From positions 310,001 to 374,000 of the forward strand of contig NZ_JAUAMC010000003.1 in the NCBI RefSeq assembly GCF_031010195.1: a DNA stretch of 64,000 nt. The letters run 5' to 3'. Positions within the stretch are counted from its first letter, which is position 1, and each line of letters starts with the position of its first letter. The DNA comes from Halomonas sp. SpR8. GTDB lineage: Bacteria; Pseudomonadota; Gammaproteobacteria; Pseudomonadales; Halomonadaceae. A model generated the notes under the pieces. It did not search any database. It was not told the origin of the DNA and worked only from the letters and a program-made list of their open reading frames with translations. Shown piece after piece: positions 36,892 through 46,687 of the stretch. The position numbers and the translations under genes were made by a program.

Positions 36892-37494
36892 TTAAGTAGT
36901 ATTTGCCGTATCACTACGAGGCACACGCCCCATCAAGTAAAACTCCTCATTGGGCGGGGTGCCTGCTAACGTCACTAACCGATTCGATAAGCCAAAGAAC
37001 GCCGCAATGGCACCAATATCCCAGCAATCATCCTGAGTGAAGCCCACTTCCAACAGGTTTGTAAGCCACTGATCGGTCAATTCACCGACGTCAATGGCAC
37101 AGTGCATAGCAAAATCGAGCATCACGCGGTGGCGCTCACTAATCGGCGCCACGCGATGATTGATGGCGACCTGGTCTGCCAACAGAGGGTCTTTGCTATA
37201 AATTCGCACCAACGCTCCGTGGGCAACCACGCAGTATAAACAGCGGTTACGCGCGCTAGTGGCGACCACGATCATCTCTTTTTCCGCTTTTGTAAGCGAA
37301 TCTGACTCGCGCTCCATCAACGCATCGTGATAGGCAAAAAAGGCCCGAAACTCTGCCGGGCGATGAGCTAACATTAGAAACACATTGGGCACAAAGCCCG
37401 CTTTTGCCTGCACCTCCATGATGGCGTTGCGAATATCCTCTGGCAAATCCTCGAGCGTTTCCGGAATGCTAAAACGGCTTAGTGATGCAGACAT
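36892..37494 (-). CDS. AhpD-like carboxymuconolactone decarboxylase-family protein
   Basis: A 200-residue peroxidase-related protein of the AhpD/CMD superfamily. The redox motif CLYCVVAHG (CxxCxxxH, about residues 86-94) is intact, the pattern of alkylhydroperoxidase-D-like proteins. Two in-frame starts exist; the ATG at 37494 sits 5 bp after GAGG and is preferred over a GTG two codons upstream. Partner peroxiredoxin unknown. It lies between the TPP-regulated symporter and mmsA, all on the minus strand. Confidence 0.9.
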   Translation of the reverse strand: MSASLSRFSIPETLEDLPEDIRNAIMEVQAKAGFVPNVFLMLAHRPAEFRAFFAYHDALMERESDSLTKAEKEMIVVATSARNRCLYCVVAHGALVRIYSKDPLLADQVAINHRVAPISERHRVMLDFAMHCAIDVGELTDQWLTNLLEVGFTQDDCWDIGAIAAFFGLSNRLVTLAGTPPNEEFYLMGRVPRSDTANTT

Positions 37495-37548
37495 AGTCAC
37501 CTCATTATTGTGAATGTACTTGCCGTTGCAGTAGCAGATACCAACGTT

Positions 37549-39048
37549 TTAGCCAAGTGAGATCGTGCTGTTGATCCCGCTAGAGACATTTTCAGGTTCA
37601 AACCAACGTGCAGTCACCGTTTTGGTTTGCGTCCAGAAAGCGATCGCCTGTTTGCCGTTGGGGCCTAAATCGCCCAGCTTTGAAGCCCGCGAGCCGGTGA
37701 AGCTGAAGTAAGCGACCGGCACGGGGATCGGCACGTTAATACCGATTTGGCCAACTTCAATATCCGTTTCAAAACGGCGCGCCACCCAACCAGAGTTAGT
37801 AAAGATAGAGGTGCCGTTACCGTTAGGATTCGCGTTGATAAAGGCAATCGCCTCATCCAGTGTTTCCACGCTAACCACACACAGCACCGGGCCAAAAATC
37901 TCTTCGCGGTAAATAGTCATATCCGCCGTGACATCAGCAAACAGGGTCGGCCCTACAAAGTTACCGTTGGGATAGCCCTCAACCTGAACATTGCGCCCAT
38001 CGACCATCAGTTTGGCGCCCTCTTTCTCGCCTGCATCAATCAAGCGCAGCACGCGATCACGGGCGGCTGGTGATACCAGCGGACCCAAATCCGCATCAAG
38101 CTGAGTGCCCGGACCCACTTTCATTTCCCGCGCCGCATCGACGATATCGCCCAGCCACTCGCGCGCCTCTCCGACCAGTACGACCACCGAGTTTGCCATG
38201 CAGCGTTGGCCTGCAGCGCCAAAGGCTGAGCCCAGCAAGTTGTTGATCGCTTGGCTACGGTTAGCATCAGGCATGACCACACAGTGGTTTTTAGCCCCCA
38301 TCATCGCCTGCATGCGCTTGCCTGCCGCTGCCGCACGGTTATACAGCAGCGAACCCACGTGGGTAGAGCCGATGAACGAGAGCGCTTTAATATCCTGATG
38401 ATCAGCAATTTGATTAGCCACATCCGGGCCACCGTGCACCACGTTGAGCACGCCAGCGGGGACGCCTGCTTCGTGAGCCAGCTCGACTAAACGCATGGTG
38501 GAGCTGGGGTCTTGCTCTGAAGGTTTCAGAACAAAGGTATTGCCGGTGGCAATGGCCAGCGGGAACATAAAGCACGGCAGCATAATAGGGAAGTTAAACG
38601 CGGTAATCCCCGCCCCCACTCCCAGCGGCTGATGCATGGTGTATACATCTACCTCGTTGGCAGCGTTTTCAGCCAATTCACCTAGTTGCAGCGACGTAAT
38701 CGAACAGGCGTGCTCCACTACTTCCAAGCCACGGCCGACTTCACCCTCCGCATCCGGCAGGGTTTTGCCATGCTCTTCGGTAATCAGTGCCGCAAGCTCT
38801 GCGGTATTGTCGCGGATCAGCGCTTGAAGCTTGAGCATAATGCGCATGCGCTTGCCCAGGGGCACTTTACGCCACTCTTTAAACGCCTCTTTGGCACTGC
38901 TGATAGCGCGCTCTACTTCGGCAGCGGTACAAAACGGCACCCGGGCAACCACTTCTTGTGTCGCCGGGTTAACCACATCGCGCCACTCCTGGCTTTGCGA
39001 CGGCACGGGCTGGCCATCGATATACATGGTGATTTCGCGAACGGACAT
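37549..39048 (-). CDS. mmsA: CoA-acylating methylmalonate-semialdehyde dehydrogenase
   Basis: MmsA oxidises methylmalonate or malonate semialdehyde with CoA and NAD to propionyl- or acetyl-CoA in valine and myo-inositol catabolism. The 499-residue protein has the ALDH fold, GxxVGxxI-type NAD site [16 protein letters not shown], and catalytic Cys283 in [10 protein letters not shown]; the [25 protein letters not shown] segment is typical of the CoA-dependent class, which lacks the general-base Glu of other ALDHs. The start ATG follows AGGAG. A perfect palindrome overlapping a candidate promoter lies 109 bp upstream. Confidence 0.93.
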   Translation of the reverse strand: MSVREITMYIDGQPVPSQSQEWRDVVNPATQEVVARVPFCTAAEVERAISSAKEAFKEWRKVPLGKRMRIMLKLQALIRDNTAELAALITEEHGKTLPDAEGEVGRGLEVVEHACSITSLQLGELAENAANEVDVYTMHQPLGVGAGITAFNFPIMLPCFMFPLAIATGNTFVLKPSEQDPSSTMRLVELAHEAGVPAGVLNVVHGGPDVANQIADHQDIKALSFIGSTHVGSLLYNRAAAAGKRMQAMMGAKNHCVVMPDANRSQAINNLLGSAFGAAGQRCMANSVVVLVGEAREWLGDIVDAAREMKVGPGTQLDADLGPLVSPAARDRVLRLIDAGEKEGAKLMVDGRNVQVEGYPNGNFVGPTLFADVTADMTIYREEIFGPVLCVVSVETLDEAIAFINANPNGNGTSIFTNSGWVARRFETDIEVGQIGINVPIPVPVAYFSFTGSRASKLGDLGPNGKQAIAFWTQTKTVTARWFEPENVSSGINSTISLG

Positions 39049-39144
39049 AGCGTTGCTCCTGTTGATGATTGTGGTTGTTATGGTGCTGGTTGTTATAAAA
39101 AAAGCAGTTTTTATAAAGCACGTTGCTGTAATGCAAGAGCATTG

Positions 39145-39176
39145 GGTATAGCAGCAAGTTGACGTTAACGTCAACT
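39145..39176 (-). promoter_or_regulatory. mmsA promoter with perfect 20-bp palindrome (possible LiuR/MerR-type operator)
   Basis: AGTTGACGTTAACGTCAACT (39157-39176) is an exact palindrome. On the minus strand its TTGACG (39169-39174) serves as a -35 with TATACC (39145-39150) 18 bp away as -10, pointing to mmsA. The core resembles, from memory, the site of LiuR, the MerR-family regulator of branched-chain amino acid degradation in gammaproteobacteria. The regulator gene is not in the window. Confidence 0.6.
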
Positions 39177-39330
39177 AGCCATTGTATGAGTAAACAAAAT
39201 CTGCAGCGCGACGTCAATTCGCCTTTCCATAGTGGCGCCGCGCTGGCTATGCTTCGACTTATTAGCAAAGCCGTGCCTGATAGGGGTGCTCACGGTAAAC
39301 GCATGACGTGTTTAACACAGGGAATTAATT

Positions 39331-40401
39331 ATGCAGACCTTTAGCTGTCGCTGTGGCAATCCGCTGTTTTATGAAAATACCCACTGCCTTAGCTGCCAGT
39401 CCGAGGTTGGCTGGTGCCCTGCCTGTAGTAATATCGTTGCCATTGAACCGCTGGATAATGGCGGCTTTCGCTGTACGCATCCAGGTTGTGATACGCCATT
39501 GATGAAGTGTTACAACTTCGCTGTTGAGAACGTCTGCAATCGTATGGTGGTGATGGAAAATGGCCAAGCGGACGCGCTATGCGACTGCTGCCGATATAAC
39601 GCCATGATTCCCGATTTAACCATTGATGGAAACCGCGAGCGCTGGGCAGCACTCGAGGCGGCAAAGCGTCGTTTGTTTCATACCCTGGATTTACTTAAAT
39701 TACCCCACGGCACCCAAGAGGATGATATTGCGGTTCCACTCAGCTTCTCGTTTATGGCCGATGCCCTGCCCGATCAGGGACTATGGCGCTCCACCGCCAA
39801 GCAAGAAAAGGTCTATACCGGGCACGCATCGGGCCATATCACCATCAACGTTAAAGAAGCCGATGACGTTGAGCGCGAGCGTCTGCGGGTCGATATGAAC
39901 GAGTCCCACCGCACCTTGATTGGCCATTTCCGGCATGAAATCGGCCACTACTATTGGGATGTGTTGGTAAAAGATCGTGATGAGGAAGCGTGCCGGGCAG
40001 TATTTGGCAACCACCATCGGCCAAGCTATGCCGAAGCGTTAGAGCGCTATTACCAGCAGGGCGCGCCGAGCGACTGGCCGAGCCGCTGCATCTCTGCCTA
40101 CGCCACCATGCACCCCTGGGAGGATTTTGCCGAAACCTTCGCTTACTACTTAGATATGGTCGCCGTGCTCGACACCGCCCTGCACATGGGCATCACCCAC
40201 GTTGAGTACGACGGCAGCCTGGATAGCATGCTGATTGCCTTCCATCAGGTAGGTATGTCGGTTAATGAACTCAACCGGGATATGGGCTTGCTTGATTTGG
40301 CCCCCGGAGTACTCGCCCCAGCGGTGCGCGAAAAGCTGGCGTACCTGCATCACATCATCCAGGCCGCCAGCCCATTAGAACGTGATTCCTTTAAAAGCTA
40401 G
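39331..40401 (+). CDS. Zinc-ribbon and HEXXH metallopeptidase (Peptidase_Mx-type)
   Basis: A 356-residue protein. The first 90 residues hold 13 cysteines in CxC and CxxC pairs (Cys6/8, 19/22, 29/32, 48/53, 84/86/87), a multi-zinc-ribbon domain. The second part has the zincin motif HEIGH (202-206) and a downstream HPWEDFAETFAYYL (261-274) likely to give the third zinc ligand. This matches the putative zinc-binding metallopeptidase family often found beside transglutaminase/ATP-grasp/alpha-E genes. No signal peptide, so probably cytoplasmic. Its stop overlaps the stop of the convergent alpha-E gene by 4 bp. The substrate may be the product of the neighbouring system (inference). Confidence 0.88.
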   Translation: MQTFSCRCGNPLFYENTHCLSCQSEVGWCPACSNIVAIEPLDNGGFRCTHPGCDTPLMKCYNFAVENVCNRMVVMENGQADALCDCCRYNAMIPDLTIDGNRERWAALEAAKRRLFHTLDLLKLPHGTQEDDIAVPLSFSFMADALPDQGLWRSTAKQEKVYTGHASGHITINVKEADDVERERLRVDMNESHRTLIGHFRHEIGHYYWDVLVKDRDEEACRAVFGNHHRPSYAEALERYYQQGAPSDWPSRCISAYATMHPWEDFAETFAYYLDMVAVLDTALHMGITHVEYDGSLDSMLIAFHQVGMSVNELNRDMGLLDLAPGVLAPAVREKLAYLHHIIQAASPLERDSFKS

Positions 40402-41408
40402 TCGTTATCGTTGTCTCCCGAGTGGCTTTGACTCTGGCTCTGGCTTTGAGTTGGGACCACACGGGGGACGCTGTCATCATTGACAAAATAAGTCGCGCTG
40501 AGCGTATCGTGAATGGCGGCAAAGCCAATTTGCAGTTCATCGATAAACGCATGCAGCTTACTGGGCGAATGCGCCAACGCCTGAATATCGGCATCTACCA
40601 CATCAGCGCGCACCAATGAAACGGTCGCCGACGGACGATCTTGGCGGGGTAGTAGCGTCAGCTCATGGCCCAGCGTCTCCAGGCTGCAGGCAATCGAGCG
40701 CGGCAGATTGGGGTCTTGCAGTAGAAAGCGCAACACATCCGGCCCGCGCACACGTAAACGCACCTGCTGGCGATACATTTGGTACGCCGTCAGCGATTTA
40801 AGCACGCTCATCCACTGCAGGTTTTCAAACGGCAGCAACTCTTCAGGGTTTTGTGGCAACAGGCTGGCCGAACGCACATCCACAATGCGCGTGGTCATAT
40901 CAACGCGTTCTAACTGACGCCCCAGCTCAATAAAGGTGCGCGCGGGACCATGACTTAACGTGCCCTCAATAAGACCCGTCAATGATTGGCAGCCACGAAT
41001 CACGCTCTTAAGAAAGCTATCGCGACGGCGTGGACTAACGCCATTTTCAGCATGATCGGCGACGCTCAGATAGAGCTGATTGACCTCCTCCCAAATTTCC
41101 CGGGGTACCACATCCCGGGTGGTTCTCAAATTCTCACGGGCACTGGCCAGTGCAGAGAGGATTGAAATGTCATTGTCGGGATCAGCACACAAAAAATGCA
41201 CCACGTTGCGCTCATCAAACGTTTCATGGCGGGCGGTGAAGGTTTCCAGACTGCCGGTCATTTCGATAAGCGGTGCCCATCCCAGCGGTAGGCGCCCTGG
41301 CAAATCAAGCATGAGGTGACTGTTGACGCTCAGTAGACGGGCGGTATCTTCCGCGCGCTCGATGTAGCGCGCCATCCAATAGAGATTCTCTGCAACGCGT
41401 GACAGCAT
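40398..41408 (-). CDS. Alpha-E domain protein (stand-alone)
   Basis: A 336-residue all-helical protein of the alpha-E family: MLSRVAENLYWMARYIERAEDTARLLSVNSHLMLD opens it and EIWEEVNQLY, FLKSVIRGCQSLTGLIEGTL and GRQLERVDMTTRIVDVRSASLL follow. Alpha-E proteins occur beside circularly permuted ATP-grasp and transglutaminase genes and are thought to take part in the same uncharacterised peptide-modification pathway; their activity is unknown. The C-terminal tail is a short Ser-Gln repeat (encoded by a CTGGCT-type hexamer run) plus Asp/Asn. It follows the ATP-grasp gene by 4 bp on the same strand. Confidence 0.9.
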   Translation of the reverse strand: MLSRVAENLYWMARYIERAEDTARLLSVNSHLMLDLPGRLPLGWAPLIEMTGSLETFTARHETFDERNVVHFLCADPDNDISILSALASARENLRTTRDVVPREIWEEVNQLYLSVADHAENGVSPRRRDSFLKSVIRGCQSLTGLIEGTLSHGPARTFIELGRQLERVDMTTRIVDVRSASLLPQNPEELLPFENLQWMSVLKSLTAYQMYRQQVRLRVRGPDVLRFLLQDPNLPRSIACSLETLGHELTLLPRQDRPSATVSLVRADVVDADIQALAHSPSKLHAFIDELQIGFAAIHDTLSATYFVNDDSVPRVVPTQSQSQSQSHSGDNDND

Positions 41409-41412
41409 GGCG

Positions 41413-42894
41413 TTAGGCTCCTTTCACCGCGGCCACTGCCGCCTTATCGTCGGTTTCCACAATCCAGGTATCTTTGCTGCCACCGCCTTGAGAAGAGTTC
41501 ACCACCAGCGACCCCTCTATCAACGCCACTCGGGTGAGCCCTCCGGTGGTTACATGAATTTCCGGTCCGGAAAGAATGAAAGGGCGTAAATCCACGTGAC
41601 GTGGCTGTGGTAATCCATTGGTCAGCGTCGGGGTAGTAGAGAGTGCCAGGGTGGGCTGGGCCATATAATTGCGCGGGTTCGCCTTAATCAAGCGGGCAAA
41701 TTCTTCGCGGGTCTCTTTGGTTGAACGCGGGCCAATTAGCATGCCGTATCCGCCCGACTCATTGGCGGGTTTGACCACCAATTCATCCAGGTGATCAAGC
41801 ACATAGCGGCGATCATCCTCAAACATGCACAGATAGCTGGGCACGTTGGGCAGCAGCGGTTCTTGATCGAGATAATAGCGGATCAACGCGGGCACAAAGG
41901 CGTAGACGACTTTGTCATCCGCAACGCCCGCTCCCGGTGCATTGGCTAGCGCGACTTTCCCCGCCCGCCAAGCGCGCATTAGGCCCGCCACGCCTAGCAT
42001 TGACTCAGGATTAAACGCTTCGGGGTCTAAAAACTCATCGTCAACGCGACGATAAATCACATCCACTCGGCGCCGCCCTTCAACGGTGCGCATATAAACC
42101 ACGTCATCGTCATCCACCACTAAGTCACTACCCTGCACTAACTCAACCCCCATTTGCTGAGCAAGATACGCGTGTTCAAAGTAGGCAGAGTTATAAATAC
42201 CCGGTGTCAAAACCACTACCTGTGGCTCATCGCCAGGTCTGGGTGACATCGCTGCGAGCATGTCATAAAGATTAGCTACATAATCATCCACAGGCAGAAT
42301 TTTGCCCGAGGCGAACAGCTCGGGCAGCACTCGTTTAGTGACGTTGCGGTTTTCCAGCATGTAAGAAACGCCAGAGGGAATCCGTAAGTTATCCTCCAAC
42401 ACATACAGCGTACCGTCACCATCACGCACCAGGTCTGAACCGCAAACGTGGGCCCACACGCCGTGGGGGGGATTAATGCCGACGCACTGGGAGCGGAAAT
42501 TAACCGACTGCGCCAGCACCTCGGCAGGTAACACTTTATCCTTGATGACTTTTTGGTCGTGGTAGAGATCATCAATAAATAGGTTCAGCGCCTGTACGCG
42601 CTGCTTGAGACCCGCCTCGGTTTTACGCCACTCACTGGCGGGAATAATCCGCGGCACGATATCAAAAGGCCAGGCGCGATCAATCATTGCGCCTTCAGAA
42701 TAAACGGTGAACGTAATCCCCATGGTGCGAATGGCGATCTCCGCCGCTGTTTTCCGCTCCGCTAACTCTTCTGCGCTAAACCTTGCCAACATGTTGCACA
42801 ATTCACCCGCTGACTCGCGTGGCTGGCCGGGTGCGACCATCAGCTCATCGTAGAAATCACGACATGCATAGTTATTCCAATTCACTTGGCTCAT
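41413..42894 (-). CDS. Circularly permuted ATP-grasp protein (stand-alone, motif-complete)
   Basis: A 493-residue circularly permuted ATP-grasp (type 2) protein. The N-terminal part has VRDGDGTLYVLEDNLRIPSG and SYMLENR; later come DVIYRRVDDEFLDP, ALANAPGAGVADDK, the ATP-binding lysine and glycine loop VVKPANESGGYG (Lys375, 378-384), HVDLRPFIL (Arg437 region), GGLTRVAL and SSQGGGSKDTWIV. These fit a working ATP-dependent carboxylate-amine ligase. AGGAG sits 9 bp before the ATG. It is first in the two-gene unit with the alpha-E gene and divergent from the transglutaminase operon. Confidence 0.92.
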   Translation of the reverse strand: MSQVNWNNYACRDFYDELMVAPGQPRESAGELCNMLARFSAEELAERKTAAEIAIRTMGITFTVYSEGAMIDRAWPFDIVPRIIPASEWRKTEAGLKQRVQALNLFIDDLYHDQKVIKDKVLPAEVLAQSVNFRSQCVGINPPHGVWAHVCGSDLVRDGDGTLYVLEDNLRIPSGVSYMLENRNVTKRVLPELFASGKILPVDDYVANLYDMLAAMSPRPGDEPQVVVLTPGIYNSAYFEHAYLAQQMGVELVQGSDLVVDDDDVVYMRTVEGRRRVDVIYRRVDDEFLDPEAFNPESMLGVAGLMRAWRAGKVALANAPGAGVADDKVVYAFVPALIRYYLDQEPLLPNVPSYLCMFEDDRRYVLDHLDELVVKPANESGGYGMLIGPRSTKETREEFARLIKANPRNYMAQPTLALSTTPTLTNGLPQPRHVDLRPFILSGPEIHVTTGGLTRVALIEGSLVVNSSQGGGSKDTWIVETDDKAAVAAVKGA

Positions 42895-43254
42895 GGGCGC
42901 TCTCCTGGCGCTGGGGTGGAAGCGGCAACTTCCTCAATGCTCAGTGTAGGCCTGCCGCGCGCAAAACAATCAAACAATTGAGAGCAAAATACGTACCATC
43001 TTTTGCGATATTTCAACGTTCGCTTACTTAAACGCTTCTTGACAGGGAGCACGAGCCAATTAAAGCGACTTTATGCTCCACATCGGTGCAGCAAAACAGT
43101 GCTATTTTGGTGCATTAAGTGATTTCCACTTTAGTTAAACGCCTTAGTTAAGATAGCGGCTGCAAAAAAGTTAAAGTGGAACGATACTTGCCAAACGTTC
43201 GGTTAATCTCTAACCCGACCAGCCGGTTGATAACGGTTCTTTTGAGGGTGGCCC
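42895..43254. other. 360-bp divergent intergenic region of the ATP-grasp/transglutaminase units
   Basis: This gap must hold promoters for both arms of the system. It is AT-richer than its flanks and has a TTGACA at 43039-43044 but no matching -10 at normal spacing, and a GAGGGTGG ribosome site before the transglutaminase ATG. No strong dyad or small gene was recognised. Confidence 0.5.
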
Positions 43255-46200
43255 ATGACCATTCGCGTTGCCTTGTATCATCGTACGACCTATCACTTTG
43301 ACCGCCCGGTGCGTCTGTCGCCCCACGTTATTCGGCTGCGGCCGGCGCCCCATTGCCGTACGCATATCGAGGCATACTCGCTTAAACTCTCCGGCGACGA
43401 CCACTTTTTAAACTGGCAACAGGATCCTTTCGGCAACTTCAATGCCCGCGTGGTGTTTCCTGAGCCGCGCAAAGAGTTAACCATTGCCGTCGAACTTATC
43501 GCTCCGATGACGGTTATCAATCCGTTCGATTTCTTTTTGGACGACATTGCGCAAAAAATTCCCTTTGCGTATCCAGAAGCACTGCGCCAGGAACTGAGCC
43601 CCTATCTGGAAATAACCGAGTCAGGGCCACGGCTAATGGAATGGCTAAAAGCCGTTCCCCGCGAACCTACCACCACCGTCGATTTCCTGGTCGCGCTTAA
43701 TCAGCGCCTGCAGGAGGATATTGGTTACCTGGTCCGCATGGAGCCCGGCGTACAAAGCTGCGAAGAGACGCTAACCCTGGCCAGCGGTTCCTGCCGCGAC
43801 AGCGCTTGGTTGCTGGTGCAAATTTTCCGCCATTTAGGTCTCGCCGCTCGCTTTGTCTCCGGCTACCTCGTTCAGCTCAAGTCCGATGTCAAAGCGTTGG
43901 ATGGCCCCAGTGGTAGCGAGGTGGACTTTACCGACCTACACGCCTGGACAGAAGTCTTCCTGCCCGGCGCGGGCTGGGTAGGTCTTGACCCCACTTCAGG
44001 GCTGTTCGCTGGCGAAGGCCACATCCCCCTCGCCGCCACCCCGACAACCGGCAGCGCAGCTGCAATTACCGGGTTTTCAGATAAGTGTGAAGTCACCTTT
44101 GATGTGACCATGGAAGTGGAACGCATCCACGAAGATCCACGGGTCACCAAGCCCTATAGCGATGAGCAGTGGCAGCGTATCTGCGCGCTGGGCGACGCAG
44201 TGGATGCCGAGCTGCTGCACGAAGACGTGCGCCTGACCATGGGCGGAGAACCGACATTTGTATCGGTCGACGATATGGAGAGCCCGCAGTGGAATACCGA
44301 AGCGTTGGGCGAACACAAGCGCGAGCGTGCCGAGGCACTGCTGACTCGGCTACAAGCCGCCTACGCGCCTGGCAGCGCTATTCAGCAACAGCAGGGCAAG
44401 TGGTATCCCGGTGAACCACTGCCCCGCTGGGCACTGGCCTGCTACTGGCGTAAAGATGGCGTGCCCCTATGGCGCGACCCGCAATGGCTAGCCTGCCTAG
44501 ACGGCTCACCAGAGATCCACGCAGATGATGCAATGGCACAGCGCTTTACTAAAGCGCTTAGCGAACGCCTGGGCGTAGCCGTGCGCTACTGGATTCCGGC
44601 GTTCGAGGACACCTACTACTATCTATGGAAAGAACAGTCACTACCGGTCAACGTTGACCCACGGGAAGCCAATCTCAAAGATGACGCCGAACGTCATCGT
44701 CTAGCCCGTTTGCTGGAACAAGGCCTGGATGAAGTCGTGGGCTACGCCTTGCCACTGCGCCACTCCATCAGCCAGGCCCACCGCTGGGAAAGCGGCCGTT
44801 GGCCGCTCAAGCGTGAGCATCTGTTCCTGGTGCCCGGCGACTCGCCCATGGGCCTACGTTTACCGCTTTCGGCACTGCCCTGGGCTGACCCAGAAGAGCA
44901 GCCCCAACCGGAGTCGCTATTCGCGCCCCGTCCAGAATTAGGCGATATTCACGGTGAAGTTGCCCGCCGCAACGCCGAACAGCACCACCTCAGCGAGGCC
45001 GAGCGCTTGGGGCGAACCAGCCATCCAAGCCCCTCTCATCCAGAGGGCGAAGCGGTGCAGCAGCAGCCGCGAGCGGAAATCGATACTGAAAGTGGCGTTA
45101 TTCACACCAGCCTATGCGTAGAGCCCAGAGATGGCCGCCTGCATATTTTCCTGCCGCCGCTAACCCACTTAGAGCACTACCTAGACCTGCTAAGCACCGT
45201 TGAGGAGTGCGCCAAGGAGCTCGCTTTCCCGGTGATGGTGGAGGGCTACTCGCCGCCACGGGATCCGCGCTTGGAAAACTTTATGATCACCCCCGACCCG
45301 GGCGTGATCGAAGTGAATATTATGCCCGCCGCCAGTTGGCAAACCCTGGTGGCCCAAACCGAACGGCTGTATGCCGAGGCCCGGGAAACCCGTCTAGGCA
45401 CCGAAAAATTTATGCTCGATGGCCGCCACACCGGCACCGGCGGTGGTAACCATGTCACCCTTGGCGGCTTGACGCCTGAGGACTCGCCGTTTTTGCGCCG
45501 TCCGGATCTGCTTGCAAGCTTAGTCACTTACTGGCAGCACCACCCTGCTCTCTCCTACCTGTTTTCAGGCCTGTTTATCGGCCCCACCAGCCAAGCGCCG
45601 CGGGTGGATGAAGCGCGCCACGAAGCGCTTTACGAGCTGGAAATTGCTCTGCAGCAAATGCCCGAAGGTGAGGTCGTACAGCCCTGGTTAGTGGATCGCT
45701 TACTACGCCACCTGCTGACCGACTTAACCGGCAATACCCACCGCGCCGAGTTCTGTATCGACAAGCTTTACTCGCCGGATAGCGACAGCGGACGGCTAGG
45801 GCTGTTAGAGCTTCGCGGCTTTGAAATGCCGCCCCACGCGCGGATGGGGTTGATGCAGATGCTGCTGATCCGCGCCCTGGTGGCGCGCTGCTGGAAAACG
45901 CCCTATCGAGCTAAACCGGTGCGTTGGGGCAGCGCGCTACAGGATCGCTGGATGCTCCCTCATTACCTGTGGAATGACCTTGACGATGTGTTAAGCGACT
46001 TGCGCTACCACGGCTTCGATTTTGACCTGGAGTGGTTCGCCCCCTTTCTGGAGTTCCGCTTCCCGCTGCATGGAAAGCTGCATACCCCCATGCTGGATAT
46101 TGAACTGCGTCAAGCTATCGAGCCCTGGCACGTGCTCGGCGAAGAGACCTCCGCTGGTGGCACCGCTCGCTACGTTGACTCCTCAGTTGAGCGCATGGAA

Positions 46201-46605
46201 GTCAAAGTCAGCGGCATGAGCGGCGACCGCTACGTGGTTACCTGTAATGGCCGACGGATACCGCTTTCAGCCACGGGCAGAAACGGCGAAGCAGTGGCCG
46301 GGGTGCGCTACCGTGCCTGGCAGCCACCCTCAGCGCTGCATCCGCAAATTCCCATTCACGCACCGCTGGTGTTTGATGTCATCGACACCTGGAACCAGCG
46401 TTCAGTAGCCGGCTGCACCTACTACGTGGTTCACCCCACCGGACGTAATTTCGATAGCTTCCCGGTCAATGCCTTTGAAGCCGAAGCGCGCCGACTGGGG
46501 CGTTTTAGTGACAGCGGTCATCGTCACGGTCATCAGGTGCCCAAGCTGGAAACCCCCAGCCTGGAACTGCCGCAAACCCTCGACCTGCGTTGGACGCCCA
46601 GTTAA
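43255..46605 (+). CDS. Transglutaminase-like / DUF2126 giant protein
   Basis: A 1116-residue protein. Residues 1-85 form the bacterial transglutaminase N-terminal beta domain (VALYHRTTYHFDRPVRLSPHVIRLRP). The core (about 140-250) keeps Cys180 (SGSCRDSAWL), His229 (DLHAWTEVFLP) and Asp245 (LDPTSG). The remaining 830 residues are the DUF2126 region, with LGGEPTFVSVDDMESPQWNTEALG-type and HTGTGGGNHVTLGG motifs and RPVRWG, found only in this system. DUF2126 has been linked to the glutamine-synthetase-like or COOH-NH2 ligase fold. It starts the plus-strand arm of the cluster. Peptide isopeptide-bond formation or removal is the likely chemistry; target unknown. Confidence 0.93.
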   Translation: MTIRVALYHRTTYHFDRPVRLSPHVIRLRPAPHCRTHIEAYSLKLSGDDHFLNWQQDPFGNFNARVVFPEPRKELTIAVELIAPMTVINPFDFFLDDIAQKIPFAYPEALRQELSPYLEITESGPRLMEWLKAVPREPTTTVDFLVALNQRLQEDIGYLVRMEPGVQSCEETLTLASGSCRDSAWLLVQIFRHLGLAARFVSGYLVQLKSDVKALDGPSGSEVDFTDLHAWTEVFLPGAGWVGLDPTSGLFAGEGHIPLAATPTTGSAAAITGFSDKCEVTFDVTMEVERIHEDPRVTKPYSDEQWQRICALGDAVDAELLHEDVRLTMGGEPTFVSVDDMESPQWNTEALGEHKRERAEALLTRLQAAYAPGSAIQQQQGKWYPGEPLPRWALACYWRKDGVPLWRDPQWLACLDGSPEIHADDAMAQRFTKALSERLGVAVRYWIPAFEDTYYYLWKEQSLPVNVDPREANLKDDAERHRLARLLEQGLDEVVGYALPLRHSISQAHRWESGRWPLKREHLFLVPGDSPMGLRLPLSALPWADPEEQPQPESLFAPRPELGDIHGEVARRNAEQHHLSEAERLGRTSHPSPSHPEGEAVQQQPRAEIDTESGVIHTSLCVEPRDGRLHIFLPPLTHLEHYLDLLSTVEECAKELAFPVMVEGYSPPRDPRLENFMITPDPGVIEVNIMPAASWQTLVAQTERLYAEARETRLGTEKFMLDGRHTGTGGGNHVTLGGLTPEDSPFLRRPDLLASLVTYWQHHPALSYLFSGLFIGPTSQAPRVDEARHEALYELEIALQQMPEGEVVQPWLVDRLLRHLLTDLTGNTHRAEFCIDKLYSPDSDSGRLGLLELRGFEMPPHARMGLMQMLLIRALVARCWKTPYRAKPVRWGSALQDRWMLPHYLWNDLDDVLSDLRYHGFDFDLEWFAPFLEFRFPLHGKLHTPMLDIELRQAIEPWHVLGEETSAGGTARYVDSSVERMEVKVSGMSGDRYVVTCNGRRIPLSATGRNGEAVAGVRYRAWQPPSALHPQIPIHAPLVFDVIDTWNQRSVAGCTYYVVHPTGRNFDSFPVNAFEAEARRLGRFSDSGHRHGHQVPKLETPSLELPQTLDLRWTPS

Positions 46606-46687
46606 TGTTTTTTAACAAAGCTAACGCTTTTCTCTTAGCGCCCAGTACAGGATAATCCGCCCCTTACCTCTCAGGATTACAAGGATA

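Noticed and set aside
38686..39162. 158-codon plus-strand frame over mmsA
   Set aside because: It is antisense to mmsA, whose catalytic Cys and NAD motifs define the coding frame.
43039..43044. TTGACA as -35 of the transglutaminase operon
   Set aside because: No acceptable -10 lies 16-18 bp downstream, so it is noted only within the intergenic entry.
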